Source: Butyrivibrio sp. MB2005
GTDB lineage: Bacteria > Bacillota > Clostridia > Lachnospirales > Lachnospiraceae
Direction of reading: 5' to 3'
Length of the DNA: 64,000 bases
Assembly (NCBI RefSeq): GCF_000424285.1
Contig: NZ_AUJP01000016.1
Location: 62,001 to 126,000, forward strand
In this document: positions 51,410 to 60,321 of the stretch, in pieces
Layout: every line of letters begins with the position of its first letter
Numbering within the stretch: position 1 is the first letter of the stretch
The notes under the pieces: model-generated
Told to the model about the DNA's origin: nothing
Database searches by the model: none
What the model saw: the letters and a program-made list of their open reading frames with translations, nothing else
Made by a program: the position numbers and the translations under genes

Positions 51410-54175
51410 TCAATAGGGAAGTACAGCCTTTTTCTGGACTATACTCCAGTTCTCCTTTTTTCGCATATCATCATGTACCGATAGCCACATGGATGGAATA
51501 AACTGAGTACCGTTGTTTTCGTGAATATTATGCTTCTTAGAGGCAATTATATACTGATCATGGGCATATTTCTCGTCATCATTGATAGTCTTTCCCGTAA
51601 ACGGATTTGTTGGCTCATCAATTATTCCATCGACAGCAAGAACGGGCGTATCAGCGTTTGTCATAAACTCTTCATTCGTCTTTATTTCACCATCAGCGTC
51701 AAAATCTTTTGAAAGCAAAAGCGGGTAATAGAACTGAGCGTCCATTAACATTTTACCTTCATCATCCAATATCAGATTATCCAACTGATGAAGTGAACGT
51801 CCATGATCAGAGGTTATGATAATTCTTGTATTATCATATACTCCATTTTCTTTTAAGTATTTAATCCATTCAGCTATCTCAAGAATGGATGCCATATTCA
51901 CATGATAATGAGCCATTCTTCTGCCGGTATCCATCAAAATAGATTGCCCGCCTACAGTAAATCTGTCAGTGTTTTCAGCATCATACTCTGTATTATCCAC
52001 AAGTGCCTCTACTGAATAATCAGGCTCTCCAAGCATATGAGGACGATGGGGCGTCTCATTATCAATCATCATGAATGTATCGCCCTCCTCTGTAATATGT
52101 GTGATATTACTGAGATTTTGCAGTACAGTATAACTTTCAAGGAACTCTGTACTAATACCCTTCGACACAGAGAGACCTTCCACACTCTGTTTGCCGGGGA
52201 TTGAGGGATCATCATATCTATTATAGTTAGAACTGTTATAAAGAGAAGGCTGAACTATCACGGGCATGGATTTCATCAGACTATAGCAGAAAAAATCCGA
52301 CTTTCTTCGATCAACAATGCCTTCTTTTATTTCCGTCTGCATAAACTTACCCTTGGCATGATATGCTTTTATGTTCGGATAATCATCATATATTGAAAGA
52401 TCAGCATAAGTGGAATATCCGGCATATGGCGGATCTATCACCGTAACATCGTAGCCATTTTCGTCAAACAGCACCGGCATAACCTTAAGTGCCTCATTAT
52501 GCTTATCCCCCAGAAGCTCTGTATCTCTCTTGTTAAGTTCAGCAGGGGTATATTCATAACCTCCAAAAAGCGCAGGAGTACCAAAATTGGTACTTGGGCC
52601 AAAGGAAATGGTATTGGGATAATACGTAAATCCCGAGAAAATCTCCCTGAGCTCAGGCTTTTCCTTGAGAATATACGGAAAATACGAATTCATTCCACGA
52701 TCAAGCATGAACACTATTACGTTCTTACCGCTTTTACATAAATTAAACTCCGGCGTATCCTCCGCCGCATGCTTTACTTCATCATCAAGTTCAGCAACAG
52801 ACATATGGATTGATGACATATTAATTACAGCCATAACTGCAAGTGCCATTATTGCTACTGAAAGTACTGACAGGCATACCTTTTGGAATTTTTTTACCAC
52901 AAAGATCACTAACACAGTAACCAGTACAATCACAAGGAGACTGGAAATCTTTTCAAACTTTGAAAACTCAAGCCCCTCTTCAAATTCAAGTTCTGATGAC
53001 AAAGTTCCAAGATTTCTGCCATAGAACATGAAATCTAATGTCGCTACTACACTTAAGACAACCATAAGCTTGTCAAATATGGGTCTATAAGTTTTCCCTG
53101 CAAGCCAGTAGAAAACTCCCATCCATATTACAAATGTACCAATAGCCACAGAAAAAGTACTGCAAATATACCAAAGCGGATGAACAAAATAATTAATATC
53201 CACAAGTTCCTGGGGTGAAGCATGCACTACAGAAACCGGAATAACAACACCAATAAGCATAACTAAATAAACCGCTCCAGCCCAAAACAGTTTGGGATTA
53301 GCTGTTCCACGAATTTTTATAGCAACCTCAGAATTCACTTTTCGCTTAAATACATATAATAAAAAAGGGCAAAAACATGCTAAACCAATTAATTCTACAA
53401 ATGCTCTGTGATGCCAGTTACTGTCGAAGTAGAAACCTATTCCGTAAATTATAATCACAGTTCCTATTATCGCAAACAATATAGAAAGAACCTTCTTGGG
53501 ATTCTTCAGTTTATAAAATATGGTCTTTATGAGAGAGAACAAATTGTTCAAAGTCCAATAAAAGACAAGACCCGCCGGTGAATCATACAAAAAGATCAGG
53601 AAAAAGATTGCCATGCTGTATAACTGAACTTTGGTCTTTAACGGATAGCCTTTCGTAAAGATCGCGCAGGAAATCAGATTGATTCCTGTCATTATTATCG
53701 GAAGAAGATTGACATTCAGTCCAAAGATGCTTAAAAGGCCATCCGGCTTACCGAGATCGCCTATTACACCAAAAGACACACCCTGTAGTATCCAAAGATG
53801 AGACAAAAACTGATATGCAGCAATAAAAAAAGGGATTTCCAAGAAAAGCGAAATCGAACCCTTAAATACATCCGTAGGACGATAATCGTTTTGTCTGTAA
53901 TATGTCTGAAGCATCATTACACGCTCATCGCCTTTGAATGTTTTCTTTATATGAGCTATTCCATCGTGAAGTCTGTCCTCTGTATCGCGCTCTTCCTCCT
54001 GGACAGCATCGGCTCTCTTATAAAGCGGAAGAACCAGAAAATTAATGGCAAGACTCAACGCAATTATGGATAATCCCGGATTTACGACAATCTTATTAGC
54101 TGTTATAAAAACTATCTCAAAAAAAATCCTTAAGGGACTAATGAGTAGTGAATATATTATTTCTGAAACACTCAT
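51410..54175 (-). CDS. YidC/Oxa1-like domain fused to a sulfatase/LtaS-like extracellular domain
   Basis: This 921-residue membrane protein combines two normally separate families. Residues 1-225 align along the whole YidC core (VNPGLSIIALSLAINFLVLPL; a charged cytosolic hairpin with HIKKTFKGDE; LEIPFFIAAYQFL; PAGLVFYWTLNNL). The conserved groove Arg of YidC is Asn45. About 230-455 holds further helices. About 480-920 is an alkaline-phosphatase/sulfatase domain with VIVFMLDRGMNSYF (D492), SFGPSTNFGTPALFGG (possible nucleophile T529 or T533) and ITSDHGRS (D790, H791). Its start overlaps the upstream transferase gene by 4 bases and its end is 1 base from LicD. An outer-face phospho-group transfer or release from a lipid carrier is plausible, with the Oxa1 fold handling the carrier. 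No function is proved. Confidence 0.85.
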   Translation of the reverse strand: MSVSEIIYSLLISPLRIFFEIVFITANKIVVNPGLSIIALSLAINFLVLPLYKRADAVQEEERDTEDRLHDGIAHIKKTFKGDERVMMLQTYYRQNDYRPTDVFKGSISLFLEIPFFIAAYQFLSHLWILQGVSFGVIGDLGKPDGLLSIFGLNVNLLPIIMTGINLISCAIFTKGYPLKTKVQLYSMAIFFLIFLYDSPAGLVFYWTLNNLFSLIKTIFYKLKNPKKVLSILFAIIGTVIIIYGIGFYFDSNWHHRAFVELIGLACFCPFLLYVFKRKVNSEVAIKIRGTANPKLFWAGAVYLVMLIGVVIPVSVVHASPQELVDINYFVHPLWYICSTFSVAIGTFVIWMGVFYWLAGKTYRPIFDKLMVVLSVVATLDFMFYGRNLGTLSSELEFEEGLEFSKFEKISSLLVIVLVTVLVIFVVKKFQKVCLSVLSVAIMALAVMAVINMSSIHMSVAELDDEVKHAAEDTPEFNLCKSGKNVIVFMLDRGMNSYFPYILKEKPELREIFSGFTYYPNTISFGPSTNFGTPALFGGYEYTPAELNKRDTELLGDKHNEALKVMPVLFDENGYDVTVIDPPYAGYSTYADLSIYDDYPNIKAYHAKGKFMQTEIKEGIVDRRKSDFFCYSLMKSMPVIVQPSLYNSSNYNRYDDPSIPGKQSVEGLSVSKGISTEFLESYTVLQNLSNITHITEEGDTFMMIDNETPHRPHMLGEPDYSVEALVDNTEYDAENTDRFTVGGQSILMDTGRRMAHYHVNMASILEIAEWIKYLKENGVYDNTRIIITSDHGRSLHQLDNLILDDEGKMLMDAQFYYPLLLSKDFDADGEIKTNEEFMTNADTPVLAVDGIIDEPTNPFTGKTINDDEKYAHDQYIIASKKHNIHENNGTQFIPSMWLSVHDDMRKKENWSIVQKKAVLPY

Positions 54176-55425
54176 TTATTTACTACCTGTTCACTTTCCT
54201 TTGCAAGCTGATCATATTTTGCCATAAGCCAGTCAACTGTTCGCTTGGTACCCTCTTCGTAGTGGCACCATGTCTCGGATCTCACCTGCCTGCGACCTTC
54301 CTCATACTTTGGATCCTCTATACATGTATCAATCATTTCCTTAAGAGAATCCATCTTATCAGCAGTAAGCTTCATGCCAATTCTGGGAAGCGCTGTAAGA
54401 GTCCATACTTCTTTTTTAAGCCACCATGCATCATAAGGTGCAGTGTCAAATTCAGTATCTGCATAGATTATGGGCTTATCATAAACAAGGGCAAAATCAA
54501 ATGTAACACCTGAAAAATCCGAAATAAGAATATCTGAACGCTTTAATACCTCAAAATTGTCAACATCCCTGTTCCACTCAAGCTGATCAGATTCCGGATA
54601 CATCTTCATTATTTTGTCGATCATTTCTGTCTCTGACGCAAATGACTGTGGATGAGGACGTACAATAACGTGATATCCTGTATCCAATAGTTTGCCTATA
54701 ATATCGCCGCCAAACTTTGAAAAAATTGCGCTGGGGCCCCAGGACGGTGCTAACAAAACTGTCCTCTCATGAGGCTCTGCCGGTCCGCTGTCTTTCAGTT
54801 TCTTAACCATTTCATCCATATAAGGCAGACCTACAACACAGCATTCCTTCTCCGGAAGATTACGCATTTTTTCAAGCTGTCTTACCTCATCAACCTGATA
54901 ATCGCCGGACAAAAGAAGCGCATCATAATAATCGATGCCGAACATTCTGTACAGCACCACCTCACCTGCAGCATGCAAAATATGAACGTAACATTTTACG
55001 CCTTTGGATTTCTTCCACTGATAAACATCCAGTCCCGGCGTGGAAGATAAAACCATTGTCGCCTCTAAGAAATTGAGACGAACAAATGCCTTATTGTTCT
55101 CGCCAATAAACTCCCCTTTAATATTTTCGTAGGGATTAGTAAGAGCCGGGTCATCAGGCGACTGAGTCATATAAACAACCTTCATTCCCCTTTTGTCCAG
55201 CTCTCTGCATATGGGCTCAAAAACATTCCAATATCTTTTATTATCAGAATAGATGACAAATGGAATTTCTTCCGTGTTCTTGTCAGTTACCCTTCCACCG
55301 CCCAGCATAAATTTCAGCTTTACGATTCCTATTCTGATCACATATCTTATAGCTCCAAGAATACCGATAAGCACCGCAAAAAGAATGCTACCAGTACCAG
55401 GATCTATATAACACATCATTCTCAT
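54172..55425 (-). CDS. CDP-glycerol glycerophosphotransferase family protein with membrane anchor
   Basis: The 417-residue enzyme has an N-terminal hydrophobic segment (about 11-35; GSILFAVLIGILGAIRYVI) that would hold it to the membrane. The catalytic region shows LHAAGEVVLYRMFG (position of the WHAAG motif), VLLAPSWGPSA, VRPHPQS and ILISDFSGVTFDFALVYDKP (DFSG in place of DYSS). The divergence from the other TagF-like units suggests a different acceptor or donor, perhaps the first priming transfer as in TagB. It overlaps the YidC-sulfatase gene by 4 bases (ATGA) and follows the cytidylyltransferase-aminotransferase gene by 12 bases. Confidence 0.85.
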   Translation of the reverse strand: MRMMCYIDPGTGSILFAVLIGILGAIRYVIRIGIVKLKFMLGGGRVTDKNTEEIPFVIYSDNKRYWNVFEPICRELDKRGMKVVYMTQSPDDPALTNPYENIKGEFIGENNKAFVRLNFLEATMVLSSTPGLDVYQWKKSKGVKCYVHILHAAGEVVLYRMFGIDYYDALLLSGDYQVDEVRQLEKMRNLPEKECCVVGLPYMDEMVKKLKDSGPAEPHERTVLLAPSWGPSAIFSKFGGDIIGKLLDTGYHVIVRPHPQSFASETEMIDKIMKMYPESDQLEWNRDVDNFEVLKRSDILISDFSGVTFDFALVYDKPIIYADTEFDTAPYDAWWLKKEVWTLTALPRIGMKLTADKMDSLKEMIDTCIEDPKYEEGRRQVRSETWCHYEEGTKRTVDWLMAKYDQLAKESEQVVNK

Positions 55426-55436
55426 TTCTTACTTCC

Positions 55437-57269
55437 TTATTCAAAACTCTTAAGTAAGTCTATTAGCTTTCCGTTATCCTCCTCATTCCTTACGGCAATT
55501 CTTACGTACTGTTTACCATCGTTTATCTTTGGAGTGATATCTTTAATAAATAAATTGTTTTCAAGAAGTTTCATGGCAATCTCTCTTGAACTCTTTCCAC
55601 CCTCTATTCTGCATAAAATATAATTAGCCTGGGATGAAAACGGTGTAATATATTTTATTTCAGACAGAGCATTCATGAGATTCTTTCTGCTGTTTCTCAC
55701 CTTTTCAAGAGATTTGAAGTAATCCTTGTCATACTTCTCCTTTATCTGCATGAAAAACTCACCAAAGGAATTAATATTCCAAATGGCAACATCCTTCTTA
55801 ACAAAACAGATTGTATCCTCATCTGAACTTGCCATGATTCCCAATCTTGCTCCGGGAACTCCATAGCATTTTGAAATACTCTTTACTATATAAAGTCTGT
55901 TGTAAAGTGCAAGAATATCTTCTTTTAAAATAGTGAGATCTGTCACAGTCTCCTCTCCGCTCAGATCAGCAAAATCAACAAAACTCTCATCTATTATTAA
56001 TACGATTCCTTTGTTCTTTGCCCACTCAATAAGTTTGAGAACTCCATCTCTGCTTATATAATTTCCGCTGGGATTATCCGGGTTGATCAGTACAAGCGCA
56101 TTTATTTCCTTGTCTGAATAGAATTCTATCAGATCATCCTCAGTATAATGGTAGTCCTCAGTTTGTGGAACGTAACTCAATATCCGATCTCTGTCGTATC
56201 TGTTTGGATATTCTTCAAATGTCGGGTATACACAGCCTATCTTATCTGTATCTGACAAAAGCTTTTCCATAAGACTCTTGATCAGCTCTGCTGCACCATT
56301 CCCAACAACTATGTGATTCTGTCTGATTCCAAATGAGCTTGCAGCTGCTAAAGAATTTACTGCCATTCCTGAAGGATACTGCGTAAGAAGCTCTGTGAAA
56401 TTGGACTTCATTTCATCTATCATCTTAACAGGAGGGTAATAGGGATTTACCAAATAGCAAAAATCGATCATTTTAGGATATCTCCAATACCCACCATATC
56501 TGGAAGCAATCTTATCAAAATGATCCTCTTCCGATGAAGCAAAAAGAGATTCGGCGATATCAAGATCCTGAATATTATCTATCTCATACCAAACCTGGCC
56601 TTCAAGTCTTTTTGCTCTTATCTCTCTTGTCTCAAGCAGTGATATCAGTTTAATAACAGATTCATAGTATTCATTCTCTCCCATAGCCTTCTCATATGCC
56701 GTGAGGAATGGTACATATGTATTCTTTGAAAAAGATGCACTGAACTTGTAAATATTTACTGTCTTATAGTAATTGTCTTTTTTCGAGAATCGAAGATATT
56801 TACCCGGGATAAAGTTGGTAATACAGTCTTCGTCATCAAGCTCCATGCACGTTCCGTCCATCCAGCTTTCAAACTTGTCTACCAAAGCAAGTGTCTGCCT
56901 GTCATCATCCAAAAGTGCATCTATTACACTTTCCTCAAAAACAAGATCAGACTCAAGCAAAAGTGTGTCCTCAGAACACAGATAGTCCTTTGCAAGAGCC
57001 AGTGAATAAATATTATTTGTTTTGTTGTACACAGGATTATCAATAAACTCTATGGGAGTATTAATCCCCAATGTGTTAATGTAATCTATAAGTTCCTTAC
57101 CTTTATAACCAACAACGATAACTATCCTGGATAAATTCTTTTTATCAAGAATCCTAAGGGATCGCTCGATCATGGTAATTCCATTTACCTTAACCATACA
57201 TTTTGTATTGTCATTGGTAAGGAATTTTAATCGCTTACCCATACCAGCTGCCAATATAATGCCCTGCAT
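55437..57269 (-). CDS. Cytidylyltransferase (LicC-like) fused to a PLP aminotransferase
   Basis: This 610-residue bifunctional cytoplasmic enzyme has an N-terminal nucleotidyltransferase (about 1-240; GIILAAGMGKRL, NTKCMVKVNG, LLLESDLVFEE) like phosphocholine cytidylyltransferases. A fold-type I aminotransferase follows (about 255-610; VVGNGAAELIKSL; LINPDNPSG, N399; LIIDESFVDFADL, D427; SISKCYGVPGARLG, PLP Lys467), close to the histidinol-phosphate/threonine-phosphate type. A natural reading is that an amino-alcohol phosphate is made from a keto-alcohol phosphate and then activated with CTP for LicD. CDP-serinol or CDP-ethanolamine-like products are possible, but this is inference. AAGGAGA precedes the start. 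Confidence 0.85.
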   Translation of the reverse strand: MQGIILAAGMGKRLKFLTNDNTKCMVKVNGITMIERSLRILDKKNLSRIVIVVGYKGKELIDYINTLGINTPIEFIDNPVYNKTNNIYSLALAKDYLCSEDTLLLESDLVFEESVIDALLDDDRQTLALVDKFESWMDGTCMELDDEDCITNFIPGKYLRFSKKDNYYKTVNIYKFSASFSKNTYVPFLTAYEKAMGENEYYESVIKLISLLETREIRAKRLEGQVWYEIDNIQDLDIAESLFASSEEDHFDKIASRYGGYWRYPKMIDFCYLVNPYYPPVKMIDEMKSNFTELLTQYPSGMAVNSLAAASSFGIRQNHIVVGNGAAELIKSLMEKLLSDTDKIGCVYPTFEEYPNRYDRDRILSYVPQTEDYHYTEDDLIEFYSDKEINALVLINPDNPSGNYISRDGVLKLIEWAKNKGIVLIIDESFVDFADLSGEETVTDLTILKEDILALYNRLYIVKSISKCYGVPGARLGIMASSDEDTICFVKKDVAIWNINSFGEFFMQIKEKYDKDYFKSLEKVRNSRKNLMNALSEIKYITPFSSQANYILCRIEGGKSSREIAMKLLENNLFIKDITPKINDGKQYVRIAVRNEEDNGKLIDLLKSFE

Positions 57270-57294
57270 TTTAATTCTCCTTAAATATATTCAA

Positions 57295-58104
57295 TCAAAA
57301 GCTATGATCATATTTTTTGTGGAAAAGCTTAGCTGCCAGGAATGCAGCACCTTTCTTGAACCAGTTAACCTTCTCGATGTGAACACACGGAAGTTCAGCT
57401 ATTTCTGATTCAGGAATAAATCCGTGCCTGACTTCATAGTCCAACCATACATTAAAGATTATCTCTCCGATTCTTCCGATAAATCTTCCCTGATATGAGT
57501 CAAGGTCTCGGACTGAAGCCTTATTCTCCAGTTCGCCCAGTATGTCATAAAGCCAGGTACAGTATCTGTCCAGAATATCTCTTCTCATGATCAGCATATT
57601 AAACATGTGACCCGAAGTCTGCCCCATTACTCTATCGTAGGACTCCACATATTCAGGATATTTCTCCTTGATGATCTCATAAGTATCATCAAGCTGTTCC
57701 TTGTAGTGTGTATGCGCATAGTGAGACTCTATGGACTCTATGTAGTATTTCCTCTTCTTTGGGACAACTACACTGTATTTCTGCATAAGGCGTCTTACCT
57801 CTTCTCCGCCCACAATCTGATCGAAGGGATCCAAGTCAGATCTGGCCTGAGGAGATGCAAAATATCTTCTGTAATGAACGAGTCCGATATAATCCGCATC
57901 AAGATTCTTCCAAGCCCAGTAAAGCCCAGTAAGCTCACAGTATCTTGCATTCTTAACAGATATATTATCTCCCGTATTATCCTGAGTATATTCGGATATT
58001 ACGGACTTTCTCAAAGAAGCCCCCACCTGAAGCGGCATATATACCGGATCTTCAGGCATCCTATATTTAGTTGTAGTCGCAACAACTATCTTTATCTCAG
58101 ACAT
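57295..58104 (-). CDS. DUF4422 glycosyltransferase-like protein
   Basis: The 269-residue protein matches the DUF4422 family of exopolysaccharide glycosyltransferases. Typical motifs are MPLQVGASLR (about 23-32), YCELTGLYWAWKN, YIGLVHYRRYF (about 95-105), YYIESIESHYAHTHY and QTSGHMFNMLIMRRDI. It is soluble with no signal peptide and probably adds a hexose such as galactose to the growing repeat on its lipid carrier. It follows the GT11 gene after a 58-base gap that shows no terminator. Confidence 0.85.
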   Translation of the reverse strand: MSEIKIVVATTTKYRMPEDPVYMPLQVGASLRKSVISEYTQDNTGDNISVKNARYCELTGLYWAWKNLDADYIGLVHYRRYFASPQARSDLDPFDQIVGGEEVRRLMQKYSVVVPKKRKYYIESIESHYAHTHYKEQLDDTYEIIKEKYPEYVESYDRVMGQTSGHMFNMLIMRRDILDRYCTWLYDILGELENKASVRDLDSYQGRFIGRIGEIIFNVWLDYEVRHGFIPESEIAELPCVHIEKVNWFKKGAAFLAAKLFHKKYDHSF

Positions 58105-58162
58105 GAATAAAAAACTCTCTCCCAGTAGTACCCATTGTAAATTGCACTACAATCGTATTATT

Positions 58163-59077
58163 TTAACGTACTTTTCCATCCTTGTCTATTAAAATCCACC
58201 CCTTCCAGTAGTCATGCATAAGTTCAGGGTCGCAGGGCTGATTGTTTCTCATGGTAAAAGTTCGTATCATTTCCTTGTCTTTTCTGCCGTTTAATCTGGC
58301 TCCCCAAAATGAAAAAGTAGAATTTGCGCAGATATTCCCCCTGCAATGACTCATGAGCTGAATGTCCAGAAGCGAATACCTGCCTGTATTGTGATCAATA
58401 ATGGTATATCTGTTCCTGGCAGCATATTTCTGTCTTGCGTATTCGGGATCATTTGTAAAAATATAAAAATGTGTATCAGGATTCTTTTCCATGAAATAAT
58501 TCATAGCGCTTTCATAGTATTCATCTGTTGATATACCGCCAAAAAGAGCTGCATTCTCAGGGTCTAAATAGTCTCCTCGCCTGATATGAACACTTACGCT
58601 CTCTCTTTGCTCCATCTCTTTCATTAAATCCAGATTACGCTTATGAAGCTCCTCATCAGGATTTGCAGGAAAAACAAAAAGTTCTCGGAGCTCGTCCATA
58701 ATATCGTCATAATACTTCTGGCAGGCAAAATAACCTTCTATATACTTATTCTTAAGCTCAAACACTTCCGGGTGATACATCTTTGATTCTGTGAATCTGA
58801 CATTCATCCCGGGTAAAAGCTTTGATGCGACCTTCATTACAACATTTCTGTCAAGGAAAGCCGCTCTCTCCTCCTTTGTACAAAGAGGAAGGGGAAGTCC
58901 CTCAAAATATCGGAGCTCTAATTCTCTCTTTGCCAGGACTCCCTTCTGACTATCCGCTTCAAACCAGGATGCATCAAGTCTTATATCATTATCCGCTCCG
59001 GCCTTTAGAAGTTTTCTGTAAAGTGCATACTGCTGCATCTGGTTCCCAAGACCGCCGGCGATATTTATAATCAGCAT
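58163..59077 (-). CDS. GT11 alpha-1,2-fucosyltransferase-like protein
   Basis: The 304-residue cytoplasmic enzyme of family GT11 starts with NIAGGLGNQMQQYALYRKL and has the GDP-binding site SVHIRRGDYL (about 160-169) and NSTFSFWGARL near the end. These are the family hallmarks shared with FutC and WbsJ. It is expected to add L-fucose, or a related deoxysugar, in alpha-1,2 linkage to a glycan. The stop of the upstream pyruvyltransferase-like gene provides its GAGG ribosome site. No GDP-fucose synthesis genes are in the window. Confidence 0.88.
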   Translation of the reverse strand: MLIINIAGGLGNQMQQYALYRKLLKAGADNDIRLDASWFEADSQKGVLAKRELELRYFEGLPLPLCTKEERAAFLDRNVVMKVASKLLPGMNVRFTESKMYHPEVFELKNKYIEGYFACQKYYDDIMDELRELFVFPANPDEELHKRNLDLMKEMEQRESVSVHIRRGDYLDPENAALFGGISTDEYYESAMNYFMEKNPDTHFYIFTNDPEYARQKYAARNRYTIIDHNTGRYSLLDIQLMSHCRGNICANSTFSFWGARLNGRKDKEMIRTFTMRNNQPCDPELMHDYWKGWILIDKDGKVR

Positions 59078-59079
59078 TC

Positions 59080-60318
59080 CTATACCTCATCCAAAAAGCT
59101 TACATTGCCTTTTGCTCTTTCCCTGATATCCGGCATCTTGTCCTGCAGCGTCTTTCTGATACTGCTTCCATTTTCCATAATCCACTGGAATTTATTTAAA
59201 AGGTCATCCTTCTTCTCAAGAGACTGTACAGGAATTACATAGTTTTCCTCTGTTCCAAAAAGATCTCTTGCTATTCCTCTGGATTTGACAGAATACCCAA
59301 GAACCAATGTAGGAACTGCCTGTGAGTAAGCCGCAATTGTGGAATGGGTTCTTGCTCCCACGAAGGCTTCGCATTTGCCAATCACATATTTAAGCTCTCC
59401 TGCAGACATATCATCTATCAGTGTTATTCTGTCTGCAACAGGTGTTTTTTTATCTGTTCCTGCAAATTCGTTATAAAGCTTTGTAAGAGGTTCCCTGTCA
59501 TCATTGCTGCTCCATACCACATGGGGAACGAGAGCAATGCCATAGTCAGTGTTATTTATTATATAGCTTATCAGCTCCCTGTAATTATCAAGGGTTATGC
59601 CGGCGCTTGATTCCTTGCCTGCAGCCATAGGGCTTACATTAAGTCCGATAACCTTCCTCTCGTTAAAGAGCTGAGGCAGATTCACCTTTACAGGATCAAG
59701 AACAAAGGCAGGATCAGGGCACAGCAAAAGAGCATCCTTATCCACACCTCCCTTAAGGAGTCCCTCGTAGGTGATGGTCTCTCTTGCGATTATCTTATCG
59801 TAGGCATTAAGGTCCAATATAAGTCCCGGTACAGTCTCCGGCTCAACAGAGCATCCCATAAGCACAGTCTTCATTCCAAGTCCGCGAAAAACATTATGAG
59901 ATAACACCAGATCTTTGATGAGATCAGGATAACAATAGTTATCACCGCCTATTGAAACTGCCACGTCTCCCTTTTTATAATTATAAGTTTTAAGTACATT
60001 CTTATATCTGTATCTGTAAAAGGATTCAGCGTCGCCTGTTATTTTTCTATAGCCATAGTAAAGCACATGGGCAATGAAATCCCTGTCTATATGTCTGTCC
60101 TCTACAAGCTTGCACTTATTTGTGGTAGCCAGGTTGCCAAGTCCATACATATCATCCTGGGTGATATCATTAGATGCTATAACAGGTGTATCATAATTAC
60201 TCAGGGATGCATATCCGTCCATCAGCTTAAGCGTACTTACTGCGATAGCCTCGCATCCATGATTGCCGCTTCCTGCGTGCATATAGAATAGCAATTGTTT
60301 TTTGTCTGTGTTACTCAT
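59080..60318 (-). CDS. Polysaccharide pyruvyl transferase family protein (CsaB/WcaK-like)
   Basis: The 412-residue protein has the opening motif FYMHAGSGNHGCEAIAVSTL (about 11-30) and the late motif KCEAFVGARTHSTIAAYSQAVP (about 313-334), both typical of the CsaB/WcaK branch. The centre includes DVAVSIGGDNYCYPDLIKDL. It should move a ketal pyruvate from PEP, or act on a glycan in a related way. It is a second, distantly related member in this locus beside 31,879-33,186. Spacing to the neighbouring genes is 2-3 bases. Confidence 0.85.
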   Translation of the reverse strand: MSNTDKKQLLFYMHAGSGNHGCEAIAVSTLKLMDGYASLSNYDTPVIASNDITQDDMYGLGNLATTNKCKLVEDRHIDRDFIAHVLYYGYRKITGDAESFYRYRYKNVLKTYNYKKGDVAVSIGGDNYCYPDLIKDLVLSHNVFRGLGMKTVLMGCSVEPETVPGLILDLNAYDKIIARETITYEGLLKGGVDKDALLLCPDPAFVLDPVKVNLPQLFNERKVIGLNVSPMAAGKESSAGITLDNYRELISYIINNTDYGIALVPHVVWSSNDDREPLTKLYNEFAGTDKKTPVADRITLIDDMSAGELKYVIGKCEAFVGARTHSTIAAYSQAVPTLVLGYSVKSRGIARDLFGTEENYVIPVQSLEKKDDLLNKFQWIMENGSSIRKTLQDKMPDIRERAKGNVSFLDEV

Positions 60319-60321
60319 CCG

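Noticed and set aside
51410..54175. Ordinary YidC gene accidentally joined to a separate sulfatase gene
   Set aside because: The frame is open throughout, extra helices link the parts, there is no internal ribosome site at the join, and the groove Arg is missing.
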